From JAFGJQ01 sp964586145 (GTDB lineage Bacteria > Planctomycetota > Phycisphaerae > UBA1845), in the NCBI GenBank assembly GCA_964586145.1, contig CAZPHH010000020.1:1-59018 (forward strand): a stretch of 59,018 nucleotides of DNA. The letters are read 5' to 3'. Below are positions 17,481 through 27,172 of the stretch, one piece after another. Position numbers and translations under genes: made by a program. Positions within the stretch are counted from its first letter, which is position 1. Each line of letters begins with the position of its first letter. The notes under the pieces are model-generated. The model had not been told where the DNA came from and did no database searches. It worked only from the letters and a program-made list of their open reading frames with translations.

Positions 17481-18671
17481 ATGGCCGTTGACATCAAGGT
17501 TCCCAGCGCGGGTGAATCCATCAACGAAGTCCAGATCGGTGCCTGGATGAAGGCGGAGGGTGACCGCGTGGAGGCGGACGAGCCGCTGGTGGAGATCGAG
17601 ACAGACAAGGCCACCATGGAACTGCCCGCGCCCGTGGCCGGCACGCTGGTCAAGGTGCTCAAGCGTTCCGGCGATACGGCCGCCGTCGGCGACGTGATCG
17701 CCCAGATTGATGAATCCGGAAACGGCCGCCAGGCCGAGGCCAAGCCACCGGCCAAGGCCGGGAAGTCCGCTCGGGCGGAAGCCAAGCCGCCCGCGGCCGG
17801 GCACGTTATGCCTGCCGCCCGCCGCGCCATGGCCGAACGGGGCGTGACCGCCGACCAGGTGCAGGGCTCGGGCCCGGGCAACCGCGTGCTCAAGGAGGAT
17901 GTGGACCGCCACGAAGCGAAGGGGCCGGACGCCGTTCCAGACGCAACAATCCCCGCCGCGACGCCGGCCGGCCGGGAGGAGGACGTCGTTCCCCTCACGC
18001 TGCTGCGTAAGCGCGTGGCCGCCCGGCTGGTGGAATCGCTCCAGACCACGGCCCAGCTCACGACTTTCAACGAAGTGGACATGTCCGCGGTGATGGCCTT
18101 GCGCAAGCAGCGCGGCGAGGCGTTCAAGGAGAAGTACGGCATCAAGCTCGGGATCATGTCGTTCTTCGTGAAGGCCGCCATCGATGCCCTGAAGACCGTG
18201 CCGCAGGTCAACGCATTCATCCGCGACGACAGCCTGGTCTACCGCAACTACTTCGACATCGGAGTGGCCGTCAGCACGGATCGCGGGCTGGTTGTCCCGG
18301 TCATTCGCGATGCCGACCGGCTGAGCTTCGCACAGGTGGAGGCGACGCTGGCCGACCTGGCCGGCCGGGCCCGCGACAAGAAGATCTCGCCGGATGAGCT
18401 GCAGGGCGGCACGTTCACCATCAGCAACGGGGGCGTCTTCGGATCGCTGCTGTCCACGCCCATTCTGAACCTGCCGCAGAGCGGCATCCTCGGCCTGCAC
18501 GCGATTCAGGACCGGCCGGTCGTCCGCGACGGGCAGGTCGTCGTGCGGCCCATGATGTACGTGGCCCTGACGTACGACCACCGCGTCATCGACGGCCGCG
18601 AGTCCGTCACGTTCCTCAATCGCGTGAAGGAGTGCGTGGAGGACCCCGCGTGGATGCTGATCGAGGTGTGA
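17481..18671 (+). CDS. sucB: dihydrolipoyllysine-residue succinyltransferase (E2)
   Basis: A 396-residue core subunit of the 2-oxoglutarate dehydrogenase complex. Residues 1-77 form the lipoyl domain with the lipoylated lysine in ETDKATME (Lys43). A short Ala/Lys/Pro linker leads to the peripheral-subunit-binding domain at about 107-145 (VMPAARRAMAERGVT). The catalytic acetyltransferase domain fills about 165-396 and ends with TYDHRVIDG; His367 and Asp371 are the expected catalytic pair. One lipoyl domain is typical of SucB. GGAG precedes the ATG. It lies 63 nt downstream of sucA; an unrelated outer-membrane-type gene separates it from lpd. Confidence 0.95.
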   Translation: MAVDIKVPSAGESINEVQIGAWMKAEGDRVEADEPLVEIETDKATMELPAPVAGTLVKVLKRSGDTAAVGDVIAQIDESGNGRQAEAKPPAKAGKSARAEAKPPAAGHVMPAARRAMAERGVTADQVQGSGPGNRVLKEDVDRHEAKGPDAVPDATIPAATPAGREEDVVPLTLLRKRVAARLVESLQTTAQLTTFNEVDMSAVMALRKQRGEAFKEKYGIKLGIMSFFVKAAIDALKTVPQVNAFIRDDSLVYRNYFDIGVAVSTDRGLVVPVIRDADRLSFAQVEATLADLAGRARDKKISPDELQGGTFTISNGGVFGSLLSTPILNLPQSGILGLHAIQDRPVVRDGQVVVRPMMYVALTYDHRVIDGRESVTFLNRVKECVEDPAWMLIEV

Positions 18672-18757
18672 GGGAAAGGGGTGGGCACGAGGGAGCGGAA
18701 GGGCAGGTATCGGAACGCATCTGTGGCGCGAGCCACGTGGCTCTTTCACGTAACGAT

Positions 18758-18786
18758 GTGACAAGGCCCCGGTGATGCGTTACAGT
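18758..18786 (+). promoter_or_regulatory. possible sigma-70 promoter
   Basis: GTGACA at 18758-18763, a 17-nt spacer and TACAGT at 18781-18786. This would start a transcript near 18793 and give the next gene a leader of about 127 nt. It suggests the outer-membrane gene is transcribed separately from sucAB. Confidence 0.35.
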
Positions 18787-18919
18787 GGAGTTCGTGAGTG
18801 GAGGGCTTACGCGGATGGCGCGGAGTGGACCCTCGGCAAGCTCCCTGTCGCAGAAACGCACACCCGGAATCGGCCGCGTGTGCCCGGTGTTGACAACCTA
18901 CCGAATCAGGAGACGAACC

Positions 18920-19909
18920 TTGTCCCACGAAATCACTGTACGACCGTCACCCCGGCCCCGCGCTTTGGCAAGCGTCATCACAGCCGGCAAGTCCGTTTTG
19001 CTCAGCCTGGTGATCCTGACCAGTCTGGGCGCAGGTCGGACGATTGCGCAGACTTCGTTTCGACTGGACGATTCGGCGGATGATTCCTCCGGCGCGCCCA
19101 CGCTGGCCGAGACGGAAGCCGCGGCCGAACACACGAAGTTCACCCTTTGGGAGCGGGTGCCGCTGACCGAGCCCATTTCAACGGATCGTCCAGACTTCAC
19201 CGAAAGCACGGATGCCGTTCCCCTGGGTCATCTTCAGCTTGAAACGGGCTATACGTTCACCTACGACCGGGAGAAGGGGGACCGCACGCGCACCCACACC
19301 GCGCCGGAGTTCCTGCTGCGGGTGGGCCTGATGAAGAACTTCGAGCTTCGCTTGGCCTGGGCCGGGTATACCTGGGCGCACCAAGCCTCTTCGGAGGGCA
19401 ACTGGGGCCGACGGTCGGCCACGTCGGACGGTTGGGAGCAGGGCGGTCACGATTTTTCCGTCGGGTTCAAGTACAAGTTTTGGGAACAGGACGGGCTGCT
19501 TCCGCACTTCGGCGTCATCGGGGCGATCCGCACGCCCTCCGGCAGCGCGAACGTCTCGTCCGGCGACGTGGATCCGGAGGTCGTCCTGCTCTGGGCCTAC
19601 GACCTGACCGACGCGGTGTCGGTGGCGGGCAATGTTGTGCTGGCCGCTCCCACCGAGGACGGGCACCGGTTCTTTCAAACGGCCGCTTCGCTGGCCCTCG
19701 CGGTCGCCTTGACGGACCGGCTGGGGACGTACGTGGAGTATTACGGGTTCTACCCGAACGCCCATCACAGCGACTGCGCCCACACGCTGAACGGCGGCTT
19801 CACGTATCTCATCACGAACGACCTGCAACTGGACATCTACTCCGGCTTCGGGCTGAACGAAGAAGCAGACGATCTGCTGGCGGGCGTCGGGTTGTCGTGG
19901 CGCTGGTAG
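18920..19909 (+). CDS. outer-membrane beta-barrel protein of the Phenol_MetA_deg type
   Basis: A 329-residue exported protein. It begins with a signal peptide (about residues 1-43, hydrophobic SVLLSLVILTSLGAG, end near TIAQ). Residues 88-329 are amphipathic beta strands and end in the aromatic strand LLAGVGLSWRW typical of outer-membrane barrels. Motifs such as PISTDRPDFTESTDAVP and LGHLQLETGY are characteristic of the family often called putative MetA-pathway phenol degradation or transporter proteins. The start is TTG at 18920, preceded 7 nt away by AGGAG; longer upstream frames lack a ribosome site. It lies between sucB and lpd, but no functional link to the TCA cycle is known. Its substrate is unknown. 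Confidence 0.75.
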   Translation: MSHEITVRPSPRPRALASVITAGKSVLLSLVILTSLGAGRTIAQTSFRLDDSADDSSGAPTLAETEAAAEHTKFTLWERVPLTEPISTDRPDFTESTDAVPLGHLQLETGYTFTYDREKGDRTRTHTAPEFLLRVGLMKNFELRLAWAGYTWAHQASSEGNWGRRSATSDGWEQGGHDFSVGFKYKFWEQDGLLPHFGVIGAIRTPSGSANVSSGDVDPEVVLLWAYDLTDAVSVAGNVVLAAPTEDGHRFFQTAASLALAVALTDRLGTYVEYYGFYPNAHHSDCAHTLNGGFTYLITNDLQLDIYSGFGLNEEADDLLAGVGLSWRW

Positions 19910-20079
19910 TCAGAAGAGTAGGAAGGGAAGGCGGGACACGGCGCGGGCGGAAATAACCCATCGTGGGGACAGCGTCGGCATCGGATACTGGGGGGCGAGA
20001 CGGAGAACGACAGGTTCCGGAGCCCAGAACCCTGACCCCTGAGCCCCTTGTTCAGCGGTTCGACCCGCGGGAGTTTGTG

Positions 20080-21465
20080 ATGCCGCAGCATGATCTTGTG
20101 GTGATTGGCGCCGGGCCGGGCGGATACGTGGCGGCCATTCGGGCCGCCCAGCTCGGACTGAACGTCGCGTGCGTGGAGAAGGAGCCGGCACTCGGCGGCA
20201 CGTGCCTTCGCATCGGATGCATTCCCAGCAAGGCCCTGCTCGAATCGAGCCTGCGCTACCACGAGGCCCAGCACGCCCTGGCCGAGTTCGGCGTCAAAGT
20301 CGGCCGCGTGGAGCTTGACTTGCCCGCCATGCTGCAGCGCAAAGACAAAATCGTGGAGACCATGACCAACGGCATCGGCCTGCTCTTCAAGAAGCGCAAG
20401 ATTGCGCGATACCAGGGCCACGGCCGGCTGGCCGGCGCGGGCAGGGTTGTTGTGGAAGGCCCCGGCGGCGCCACGGAACTTGAGGCCCGGCACGTCCTCC
20501 TCGCCACCGGCAGCGTCTCTGCGCGGCTGCGGGGCGTGGAACCGGACGGAAACCGCATCGGCACCAGCACGGAGGGGCTTTCGTTCACGGAGGTGCCCGC
20601 GCATCTCGTCGTGATCGGCGCCGGGTTCATCGGGCTGGAGCTCGGCTCCGTCTGGCACCGCCTGGGCGCGAAGGTCACCGTGTTGGAATACCTGGACCGC
20701 ATTCTGCCCGGCACGGATTCGCAGATTGCCCGGCAGGCCCAGCGCCTGTTCACGGAGCAGGGGCTCGCGTTCAAACTCGGCAGCCGGGTGACCGGCGCCC
20801 GCGTCAAAGGCGACACGTGCGTCGTCGAATGCGAGGGGGTCGATCCCATCGAATGCGACCGCGTGCTGCTGGCCGTCGGCCGCAAGCCCTGCACGGACAA
20901 CCTGGGCCTGGACACCGTGGGTATCACGCTGGACGAGCGTGACCGCGTGCCCGTCAACGAGCACTTCGCCACCGCCGCCAACGGCGTGTACGCGATCGGC
21001 GACGTCATCCGCGGCCCGATGCTCGCCCACAAGGCCGAAGAGGAGGGCGTGGCCTGCGTCGAACAGATCGTCACCGGCTACTGCCACGTGAATTACGACG
21101 CCATTCCCGGCGTGGTCTACACGGAGCCGGAGATCGCGGGCGTGGGCAAGACGGAGGATGAGCTCAAGGAGTTTGGCGTACCCTATCGCAAGGGCGTTTT
21201 CCAGTATCGGGCCAATGGCCGGGCGCACGCGCTGGGCCAGACGGAAGGCAGTGTCAAGGTTCTGGCACACAAGGAGACGGACCGCGTGCTGGGCGTACAC
21301 ATTCTGGGGGCCCGGGCCGGCGACCTGATCGCCGAGGCCGTGGCCGCCATCGAGTTCGGCGCCAGCAGCGAAGACCTCGCCCGCACCTGCCACGCCCATC
21401 CCACGCTGGCCGAGATCCTCAAGGAGGCCGCCCTGTCCGTCGACAACCGGCCGATCCACGCGTAG
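20080..21465 (+). CDS. lpdA: dihydrolipoyl dehydrogenase (E3)
   Basis: A 461-residue FAD enzyme that reoxidises the dihydrolipoyl arm of E2 using NAD. The FAD-binding GAGPGGYVAAIRAAQ lies at residues 10-24. The redox disulfide is Cys42 and Cys47 in GGTCLRIGCIPSK. The NAD-binding motif is VIGAGFIGLELG near residue 185, and the catalytic dyad is His440 and Glu445 in HAHPTLAE. All key residues are present. The ATG at 20080 is preceded by GGGAG; upstream in-frame sequence is not conserved. It completes the set of 2-oxoglutarate dehydrogenase genes with sucAB and ends 14 nt from the convergent acnA stop codon. Confidence 0.96.
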   Translation: MPQHDLVVIGAGPGGYVAAIRAAQLGLNVACVEKEPALGGTCLRIGCIPSKALLESSLRYHEAQHALAEFGVKVGRVELDLPAMLQRKDKIVETMTNGIGLLFKKRKIARYQGHGRLAGAGRVVVEGPGGATELEARHVLLATGSVSARLRGVEPDGNRIGTSTEGLSFTEVPAHLVVIGAGFIGLELGSVWHRLGAKVTVLEYLDRILPGTDSQIARQAQRLFTEQGLAFKLGSRVTGARVKGDTCVVECEGVDPIECDRVLLAVGRKPCTDNLGLDTVGITLDERDRVPVNEHFATAANGVYAIGDVIRGPMLAHKAEEEGVACVEQIVTGYCHVNYDAIPGVVYTEPEIAGVGKTEDELKEFGVPYRKGVFQYRANGRAHALGQTEGSVKVLAHKETDRVLGVHILGARAGDLIAEAVAAIEFGASSEDLARTCHAHPTLAEILKEAALSVDNRPIHA

Positions 21466-21479
21466 GGACAAGCCGCCTC

Positions 21480-24191
21480 TCATTCCAGCAGCTTGCGGAG
21501 CACGGCGTGGAGGATGCCGCCGTGGCGGTAGTAATCCACTTCCACGGGGGTGTCGATGCGGCAGAGGGTGGTGAACTCGCGCGTTTTGCCGTCGGGCGAC
21601 GTGGCCGACACGGTCACCGGCCGGGCGGGTTTCAGTGAGTCTTCCAGGCCGGTGATGTCGAAGGTTTCGTGGCCGGTCAGGCCCAGCGATTCGCGTGTTT
21701 CACCCGGGCGGAACTGCAGGGGCAGGATGCCCATGCCCACCAGGTTGCTGCGGTGGATGCGCTCGTAGCTTTCCGCAATGACCGCCCGGACGCCCAGCAG
21801 CAGCGTGCCCTTGGCGGCCCAGTCGCGTGACGAGCCGGTGCCGTATTCCTCGCCCGCCAGCACGAGTAACGGCGTGCCCGATTCGGCGTACTTCACCGCC
21901 GCGTCGTAGATGGGCATCTGTTGGCCAGTGGGCAGGTATGTGGTCATTCCGCCTTCCGTTCCCGGGGCCAGCAGGTTCCGCAGGCGGATGTTCGCGAACG
22001 TGCCCCGCGTCATCACCCGGTCGTTGCCGCGGCGGGAGCCGTAGCTGTTGAAGTCCTTCGGTGTGACGCCCAGCCCCTGCAGGTACAGGCCGGCCGGCGA
22101 GTCTGCCTTGATGGACCCGGCGGGCGAGATGTGGTCCGTGGTGATCGAGTCGCCCACCATCACCAGGCAGCGCGCCCCGCGGATCGGCCGGATCGGCGGC
22201 GCCGCGCGCGTCATGTCCGCGAAAAACGGCGGCTCCTGAATGTACGTGCTGTCCGGGTCCCAGGCATACAGGGCGCCCGTCGGGCTCTCGATCGCCCGCC
22301 ACTGCTCCTCGCCGTCGAACACGTGCCCGTACTGCCGCGTGAACTGCTCCGCCGAGACACTGGCCATGATGGCGTCGGCAATCTCCTGCTGCGTCGGCCA
22401 GATGTCCTTCAGGAACACGCCGTTGCCGTCTTTGCCCTTGCCGATCGGTTCGCGAGTGAGGTCGACATCCGTGGTGCCGGCCAATGCGTACGCCACCACC
22501 AGCGGCGGGCTGGCCAGCCAGTTCGCCCGCGTGTGCGGGTTCACCCGGCCCTCGAAGTTCCGGTTGCCGCTCAGCACAGCGGCGGCCACGAGGTCGCCTT
22601 CGGTGATGGCCTTCACCACCGGCTCGGGCAGGGGTCCGCTGTTGCCGATGCAGGTCAGGCAGCCGTAGCCCACGATGTGAAACCCCAGCGCTTCCAGGGC
22701 CGGCATCAGCCCGGCTTTCTCCAGGTAGTCGGCCACCACGCGCGAGCCCGGCCCCAGGCTGGTTTTCACGTATCGCGGCACGCGAAGGCCCCGATCCACC
22801 GCCTTGCGGGCCAGCAGGCCGGCCGCCAGCATGACCGACGGGTTCGACGTGTTCGTGCAGCTCGTGATGGAGGCGATCACGACCGCGCCGTGCCCCATCT
22901 CTTCCGTCTGCCCGTCGTAACGGACCGTGGCCTTGCGGGGCAGTGCCGCCTCTTCCAGCCCGAACCCGCGCTCTTCCACCGGCGCGGTCAGGGTGGCGCG
23001 AAACGCCCGCTTCACGTCTGACAACGGCACTCGATCCTGCGGGCGCTTCGGACCGGCCAGGCACGGCTCCACCGTGGCGAGGTCCAGCTCCAGCGTGTCG
23101 GTGAAGTCCGGGTCCGGGCTGGTCGCGGTGCGGAACAGCCCCTGTTCCTTGCAGTATCGCTCCACCAGATCGAGCAAGTCGGCGGGCCGGCCCGTGCTGT
23201 GGAGGTACCGCAGGGTCTGCTCGTCCACCGGGAAGAAGCCCATCGTGGCACCGTACTCCGGCGCCATGTTGGCCAGCGTAGCGCGGTCGGCCAGGGGCAT
23301 CTGGGCCAGGCCCGGGCCGTAGAACTCGACGAACTTGCCCACGACGCCTTTGGCCCGCAGCATCTGCGTGATGGTCAGCACGAGGTCGGTGGCCGTCGTG
23401 CCTTCGCGCAGTTGACCGGAAAGCCGGAACCCCACCACGTCCGGCATGAGCATGTAGATCGGCTGGCCGAGCATGACGGCTTCCGCCTCGATGCCGCCGA
23501 CGCCCCAGCCCACGACGCCCAGCCCGTTGATCATGGTGGTGTGGCTGTCGGTTCCCACCAGGCTGTCGGGGTACGCGACGCGTCCGCTCGGACCGTCGTG
23601 CGTGAGCACGACACTCGCCAGGTATTCCAGGTTCACCTGGTGAATGATGCCGGTGGCCGGCGGCACCACGCGGAAGTTGTCAAACGCCTTTTGCCCCCAC
23701 TTGAGGAACTGGTATCGCTCGCGGTTGCGTTCGAATTCCTTCTGCTTGTTGACGGCCAGTGCGTCCGGCGAGGCGAACGCGTCCGTCTGGACGGAGTGGT
23801 CGATGACCAGGTCGCACCGGACGTGCGGATTGATCTTCTGCGGATCGCCGCCCAGCCGCTGCATGGCCGACCGCATGGCGGCCAGGTCCACGACGGCCGG
23901 CACGCCGGTGAAATCCTGCAGCACGACCCGGCCGGGCTTGAACGGGATTTCCTCGCGGGCGGCGTCGCGGGGTTGCCAGCGGGCGAGGGCCTCGACGTGT
24001 TCCGTAGTGACGGCGTGCCCGTCCACGTTTCGCAGCGCGCTTTCCAGCAGCACTCGAATCGAGAACGGCAGTCGGTGGGGATCGCCGATGCCCAGCGCCC
24101 TGAGCGTTTCGAGTCGATACGCACGGACCTTGCCCGCCCGGGTCTCCAGCGTGCCTTCCGCACCGAAAGGATTCTTCGCCTCGCCATTCAT
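21480..24191 (-). CDS. acnA: aconitate hydratase A
   Basis: A 903-residue [4Fe-4S] enzyme that interconverts citrate and isocitrate. Cluster ligands are Cys445 (ITSCTNTSN) and Cys511 and Cys514 (GCLTCIGNSGP), the same spacing as in other AcnA proteins. The C-terminal swivel domain has GDSITTDHISPAG, the serine motif GEEYGTGSSRDWAAKG and IHRSNLVGMG. The length matches AcnA (about 890) rather than AcnB. The ATG at 24191 is chosen because the conserved N-terminus (ARNPFGAEGTLE-like) starts there; the ribosome site is weak (GAAAGAAG). It is convergent with lpd. A TTGCCG/TACACT pair on the minus strand at 24289-24262 is a possible promoter. Confidence 0.96.
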   Translation of the reverse strand: MNGEAKNPFGAEGTLETRAGKVRAYRLETLRALGIGDPHRLPFSIRVLLESALRNVDGHAVTTEHVEALARWQPRDAAREEIPFKPGRVVLQDFTGVPAVVDLAAMRSAMQRLGGDPQKINPHVRCDLVIDHSVQTDAFASPDALAVNKQKEFERNRERYQFLKWGQKAFDNFRVVPPATGIIHQVNLEYLASVVLTHDGPSGRVAYPDSLVGTDSHTTMINGLGVVGWGVGGIEAEAVMLGQPIYMLMPDVVGFRLSGQLREGTTATDLVLTITQMLRAKGVVGKFVEFYGPGLAQMPLADRATLANMAPEYGATMGFFPVDEQTLRYLHSTGRPADLLDLVERYCKEQGLFRTATSPDPDFTDTLELDLATVEPCLAGPKRPQDRVPLSDVKRAFRATLTAPVEERGFGLEEAALPRKATVRYDGQTEEMGHGAVVIASITSCTNTSNPSVMLAAGLLARKAVDRGLRVPRYVKTSLGPGSRVVADYLEKAGLMPALEALGFHIVGYGCLTCIGNSGPLPEPVVKAITEGDLVAAAVLSGNRNFEGRVNPHTRANWLASPPLVVAYALAGTTDVDLTREPIGKGKDGNGVFLKDIWPTQQEIADAIMASVSAEQFTRQYGHVFDGEEQWRAIESPTGALYAWDPDSTYIQEPPFFADMTRAAPPIRPIRGARCLVMVGDSITTDHISPAGSIKADSPAGLYLQGLGVTPKDFNSYGSRRGNDRVMTRGTFANIRLRNLLAPGTEGGMTTYLPTGQQMPIYDAAVKYAESGTPLLVLAGEEYGTGSSRDWAAKGTLLLGVRAVIAESYERIHRSNLVGMGILPLQFRPGETRESLGLTGHETFDITGLEDSLKPARPVTVSATSPDGKTREFTTLCRIDTPVEVDYYRHGGILHAVLRKLLE

Positions 24192-24518
24192 GGTGTACTT
24201 CTTTCGTGTTGGAGGGGGTTGAGACCACCGTCCCGCGCGCCCCGTGCGAGGGAACGAGAATAGTGTAGCGGCGTCGCCGGGCCCGGCAACCGGTACCACC
24301 GGTCGAATACCGATGCGTATCCGTTGAAAACGGGTGTCACGGGATGCTCGACAGGCTGCGGGGTCCGAGAATCCGGTGATGCACGGATCGTCGAGCACCG
24401 TCCGATTTCGACATGGCCTTCCAAAGGCACACCCATTTCCGCTATACTCGCGTTCAGGGCGCTCACGAAATGGAATCCCCGCGTACAACCGACGCCTTTA
24501 CCACCACGAGGTAGGACC
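24192..24518. promoter_or_regulatory. divergent intergenic region of acnA and the deiminase-like gene
   Basis: 327 nt with no gene. On the plus strand TATACT at 24443-24448 has a weak -35 (TTCCAA, 24419-24424, 18-nt spacer) and would serve the deiminase-like gene. On the minus strand TTGCCG (24289-24284), 16 nt, TACACT (24267-24262) could serve acnA. A direct and palindromic ACCGGT pair (ACCGGTACCACCGGT) lies at about 24290-24304 just upstream of the acnA -35. Confidence 0.35.
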
Positions 24519-26978
24519 GTGCCACAGGCAACCACAACCCCACGGCCGGGCAGATGTCAGGTTTCTATTGCGGCCGTCCTGGCAAGCCTGATTGCGGCCG
24601 CCGTCTGGCTGGGTGTACTGCCGGAGGCCTCCGCGCAGCCTGTTGCGCCGATCCGGGTCATTGCCGAATGGGAACCCGCCATCGGGACGCTGATCCGGTA
24701 TCCCCTAGGGATTCCGCAATCCCTGGTCGTGGAGCTGGCCCAGGACGACCTGCTGTTCGTTCTGGTTACCGGACCCAGCGTCGAAAGTCAGGCACGAGCC
24801 ACATTCAACTCCTGGGGCATCGACCCGGCCAAGGTCTTCTACATTCACGCTCCGGTCGAGACCGTCTGGACGCGGGATTGGGGTCCGCACCAGATATTCG
24901 ACGGCAACGGCATATGGTCGATTCTCGATCCGATTTTCCAGGGGTACCCGTGGGTGGGCGCGGCATGCGTGCCGATTACGTCTCCCGGCGGCCACCAGGG
25001 TGACGATGCCGTCAATATGGACGTGGCGGCGTATTTCAATGCTCCGCTCCATTCCTTCCCCGGTTATCTGGTGGGCGGGAACTTCATCGTTGACGGTCAC
25101 GCCTCGGCTTTCTCGACCTGCATGATGGTGAGCGAGAACAACCAGCTCTGGACCGAGGCGGAGTTCCTCCAGCTCGCGGAGGCCTACCTGGGCATTACCC
25201 ACTACCACGTCGTCAACAACACGGAGAACAACGGCATCCAGCACATTGATTGCTGGTTCAAGGCGCTCGACGATGAAACGCTGCTCGTGAAGCGTGCGCC
25301 CCCGTGGCACGAGGAATACCCGCGCATCGAGACCAACGTCGCCCTGCTGGAACAAGCCGTCAACAGGCATGGGCGCCCCTATCGGATTGTCCGGATCGAC
25401 TGTCCCGCCTACAGCGGAAGCAGAATCGCGGCGTACACGAACGCGCTGATTCTGAATCGAAAAGTGCTCGTTCCGCTGTTCAACACCGGCGGGGACGCGC
25501 AGGCCCTTCAGACCTACCGGGATGCGATGCCCGGCTACGACGTAATCGGATTTCCGTGGGGCAGTTGGTACTACTACGACGCGTTGCATTGTCGTACCCG
25601 AGCCGTCTTCGATCGGCACATGCTGCGCATCGTTCACGCGCGGATGGATTCGGAAGTGCCGGCAGGCGTCGCGGTCCATTTCACGGCGTTGGTGGACGAT
25701 CGGAGCGAGACGGGACTGCTGCCGGACTCGCCCCGCCTCGTCTGGCGCGTGGGGGGGGATGCCGAGTGGCAGGAAGCGGTCATGACCGCGACCGGGGACA
25801 CGGACACGTACGAGGCGTTTCTGCCGGGGATGAGCGGCGGCGCGTCGATCGAGTATTACATCGCCGCCGAGGACCACTCCGGCAGAAGCGAAACGATGCC
25901 GCGCACGGCGCCCGACGGGTTTTACACTTTCCGGTTTGTCGACGTGGGATTGCGGGTGCATGTGCTGGATGCACCGGAGAGGGTTGCGCCCTGGACGCTC
26001 AGCACGGTGACCGTGGCGATCGACGAAGGCCCCGACGCACTGGTTCCCGGCAGCGTTGTGCTTCACTACTCATTCGACGGCGAACACTTCGTCACGGAGG
26101 GGATGACGGAGATCGCGCCGCTGGTCTTCGAGGCCACGGTGCCGAGGTTGCTGTGCGAGGACGCGCCGAGCCTGTTTGTCTCCGCTCAGGCCGAGGTGGG
26201 CGGAGCGCGGTACTGGCCCATGCCGGGTCCGCAATCTCCACACCCGATCTCGGTCGGCGCGATCGAGCCGGTGGAGCTGTTCTTTGAGGATTTCGAGGCC
26301 GGCCTGCCTGCGGGCTGGATCGCCACCGGCCTGTGGCACGTCACCGGCGCTTGTGCCGGCCCTCCGGTGTGCGACGGCGGTTCGTGGGCTTACTACGGAC
26401 GTGACGCGACCTGCACGTACAACAACGGCGCTCGCAACTTCGGATCGCTGTTCTCGCCGAGCATCGGGGTGCCCGCCATTCCCGCAGGTGGAACCGCCGT
26501 GCTGTCCTTCTGTCAAACCCTCATGACCGAAGACGAGCCCGGCTACGACATCGCGGGGGTATACCTCAACGGCGGGCTCATCCAATCTCCCCCCGAAATG
26601 CCGAGTTGGGAGCATCATTCCTTTGACATTACGGCACAGGCTGGAGCTGACGTATCGATCGAATGGCGTTTCGACACGGTCGACGATGAATACAACGACT
26701 TTCGCGGCTGGCAGGTCGACGCCGTGCGTATTGAGATCAGCGAGCTTGCCTGTCCGCCCGGCGCCCCGTGCGAAGCGGGCGACTTTGACTGTGACGGCAG
26801 GATCGACCTGGCGGACTTCGCGGCCTTCTTCGACTGCATGGCCGGCCCCGATGCGACGCCCGCGCCGACGTCCCCGACGACCCCGCGGGACTGCCTCCTC
26901 ATGTTCGACTTCGATTCGGATGGAGACGTGGACCTGGCGGACGCGATCGTCATGCAGGGATCATTCGACATTCCGTGA
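24519..26978 (+). CDS. secreted agmatine/peptidyl-arginine deiminase-like protein with dockerin-like tail
   Basis: An 819-residue exported multidomain protein. Residues 1-42 are a signal peptide ending PEASAQ. Residues 45-385 show the PAD-type guanidine-hydrolase fold: IAEWEPAIGTLIRYP, VWTRDWGP (Asp120), GGNFIVDG, IQHIDCWFK (His242), and ALHCRTRAVFD with candidate nucleophile Cys358. All core catalytic residues seem present, so hydrolysis of agmatine or peptidyl-arginine is possible. Beta-sandwich regions follow, then a segment near 585-745 that resembles a carbohydrate- or MAM-type domain (FFEDFEAGLPAGW). The last 65 residues contain two DxDxDGxxxLADF repeats, dockerin-like. The start is GTG at 24519 with AGG just upstream. 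Context gives no pathway. Confidence 0.82.
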   Translation: MPQATTTPRPGRCQVSIAAVLASLIAAAVWLGVLPEASAQPVAPIRVIAEWEPAIGTLIRYPLGIPQSLVVELAQDDLLFVLVTGPSVESQARATFNSWGIDPAKVFYIHAPVETVWTRDWGPHQIFDGNGIWSILDPIFQGYPWVGAACVPITSPGGHQGDDAVNMDVAAYFNAPLHSFPGYLVGGNFIVDGHASAFSTCMMVSENNQLWTEAEFLQLAEAYLGITHYHVVNNTENNGIQHIDCWFKALDDETLLVKRAPPWHEEYPRIETNVALLEQAVNRHGRPYRIVRIDCPAYSGSRIAAYTNALILNRKVLVPLFNTGGDAQALQTYRDAMPGYDVIGFPWGSWYYYDALHCRTRAVFDRHMLRIVHARMDSEVPAGVAVHFTALVDDRSETGLLPDSPRLVWRVGGDAEWQEAVMTATGDTDTYEAFLPGMSGGASIEYYIAAEDHSGRSETMPRTAPDGFYTFRFVDVGLRVHVLDAPERVAPWTLSTVTVAIDEGPDALVPGSVVLHYSFDGEHFVTEGMTEIAPLVFEATVPRLLCEDAPSLFVSAQAEVGGARYWPMPGPQSPHPISVGAIEPVELFFEDFEAGLPAGWIATGLWHVTGACAGPPVCDGGSWAYYGRDATCTYNNGARNFGSLFSPSIGVPAIPAGGTAVLSFCQTLMTEDEPGYDIAGVYLNGGLIQSPPEMPSWEHHSFDITAQAGADVSIEWRFDTVDDEYNDFRGWQVDAVRIEISELACPPGAPCEAGDFDCDGRIDLADFAAFFDCMAGPDATPAPTSPTTPRDCLLMFDFDSDGDVDLADAIVMQGSFDIP

Positions 26979-27172
26979 TCCTGCCGCGCTGCCCCGATGA
27001 GCGGGGGAGCGTGTGAAAACAGGCTTCGCGATGGTTCCTGCGGCCGGAAGGCATGTTTCCAGTCGTCCTGAAAGTCTGCCGGCCGCAAGCGGACCTTCGC
27101 CCGGACGGAAATCCGAAGGACCCGGGTGCAGCGTCTCCCCGGTCCATGCCCCGGGAACCGCGGCGCCGGGCA

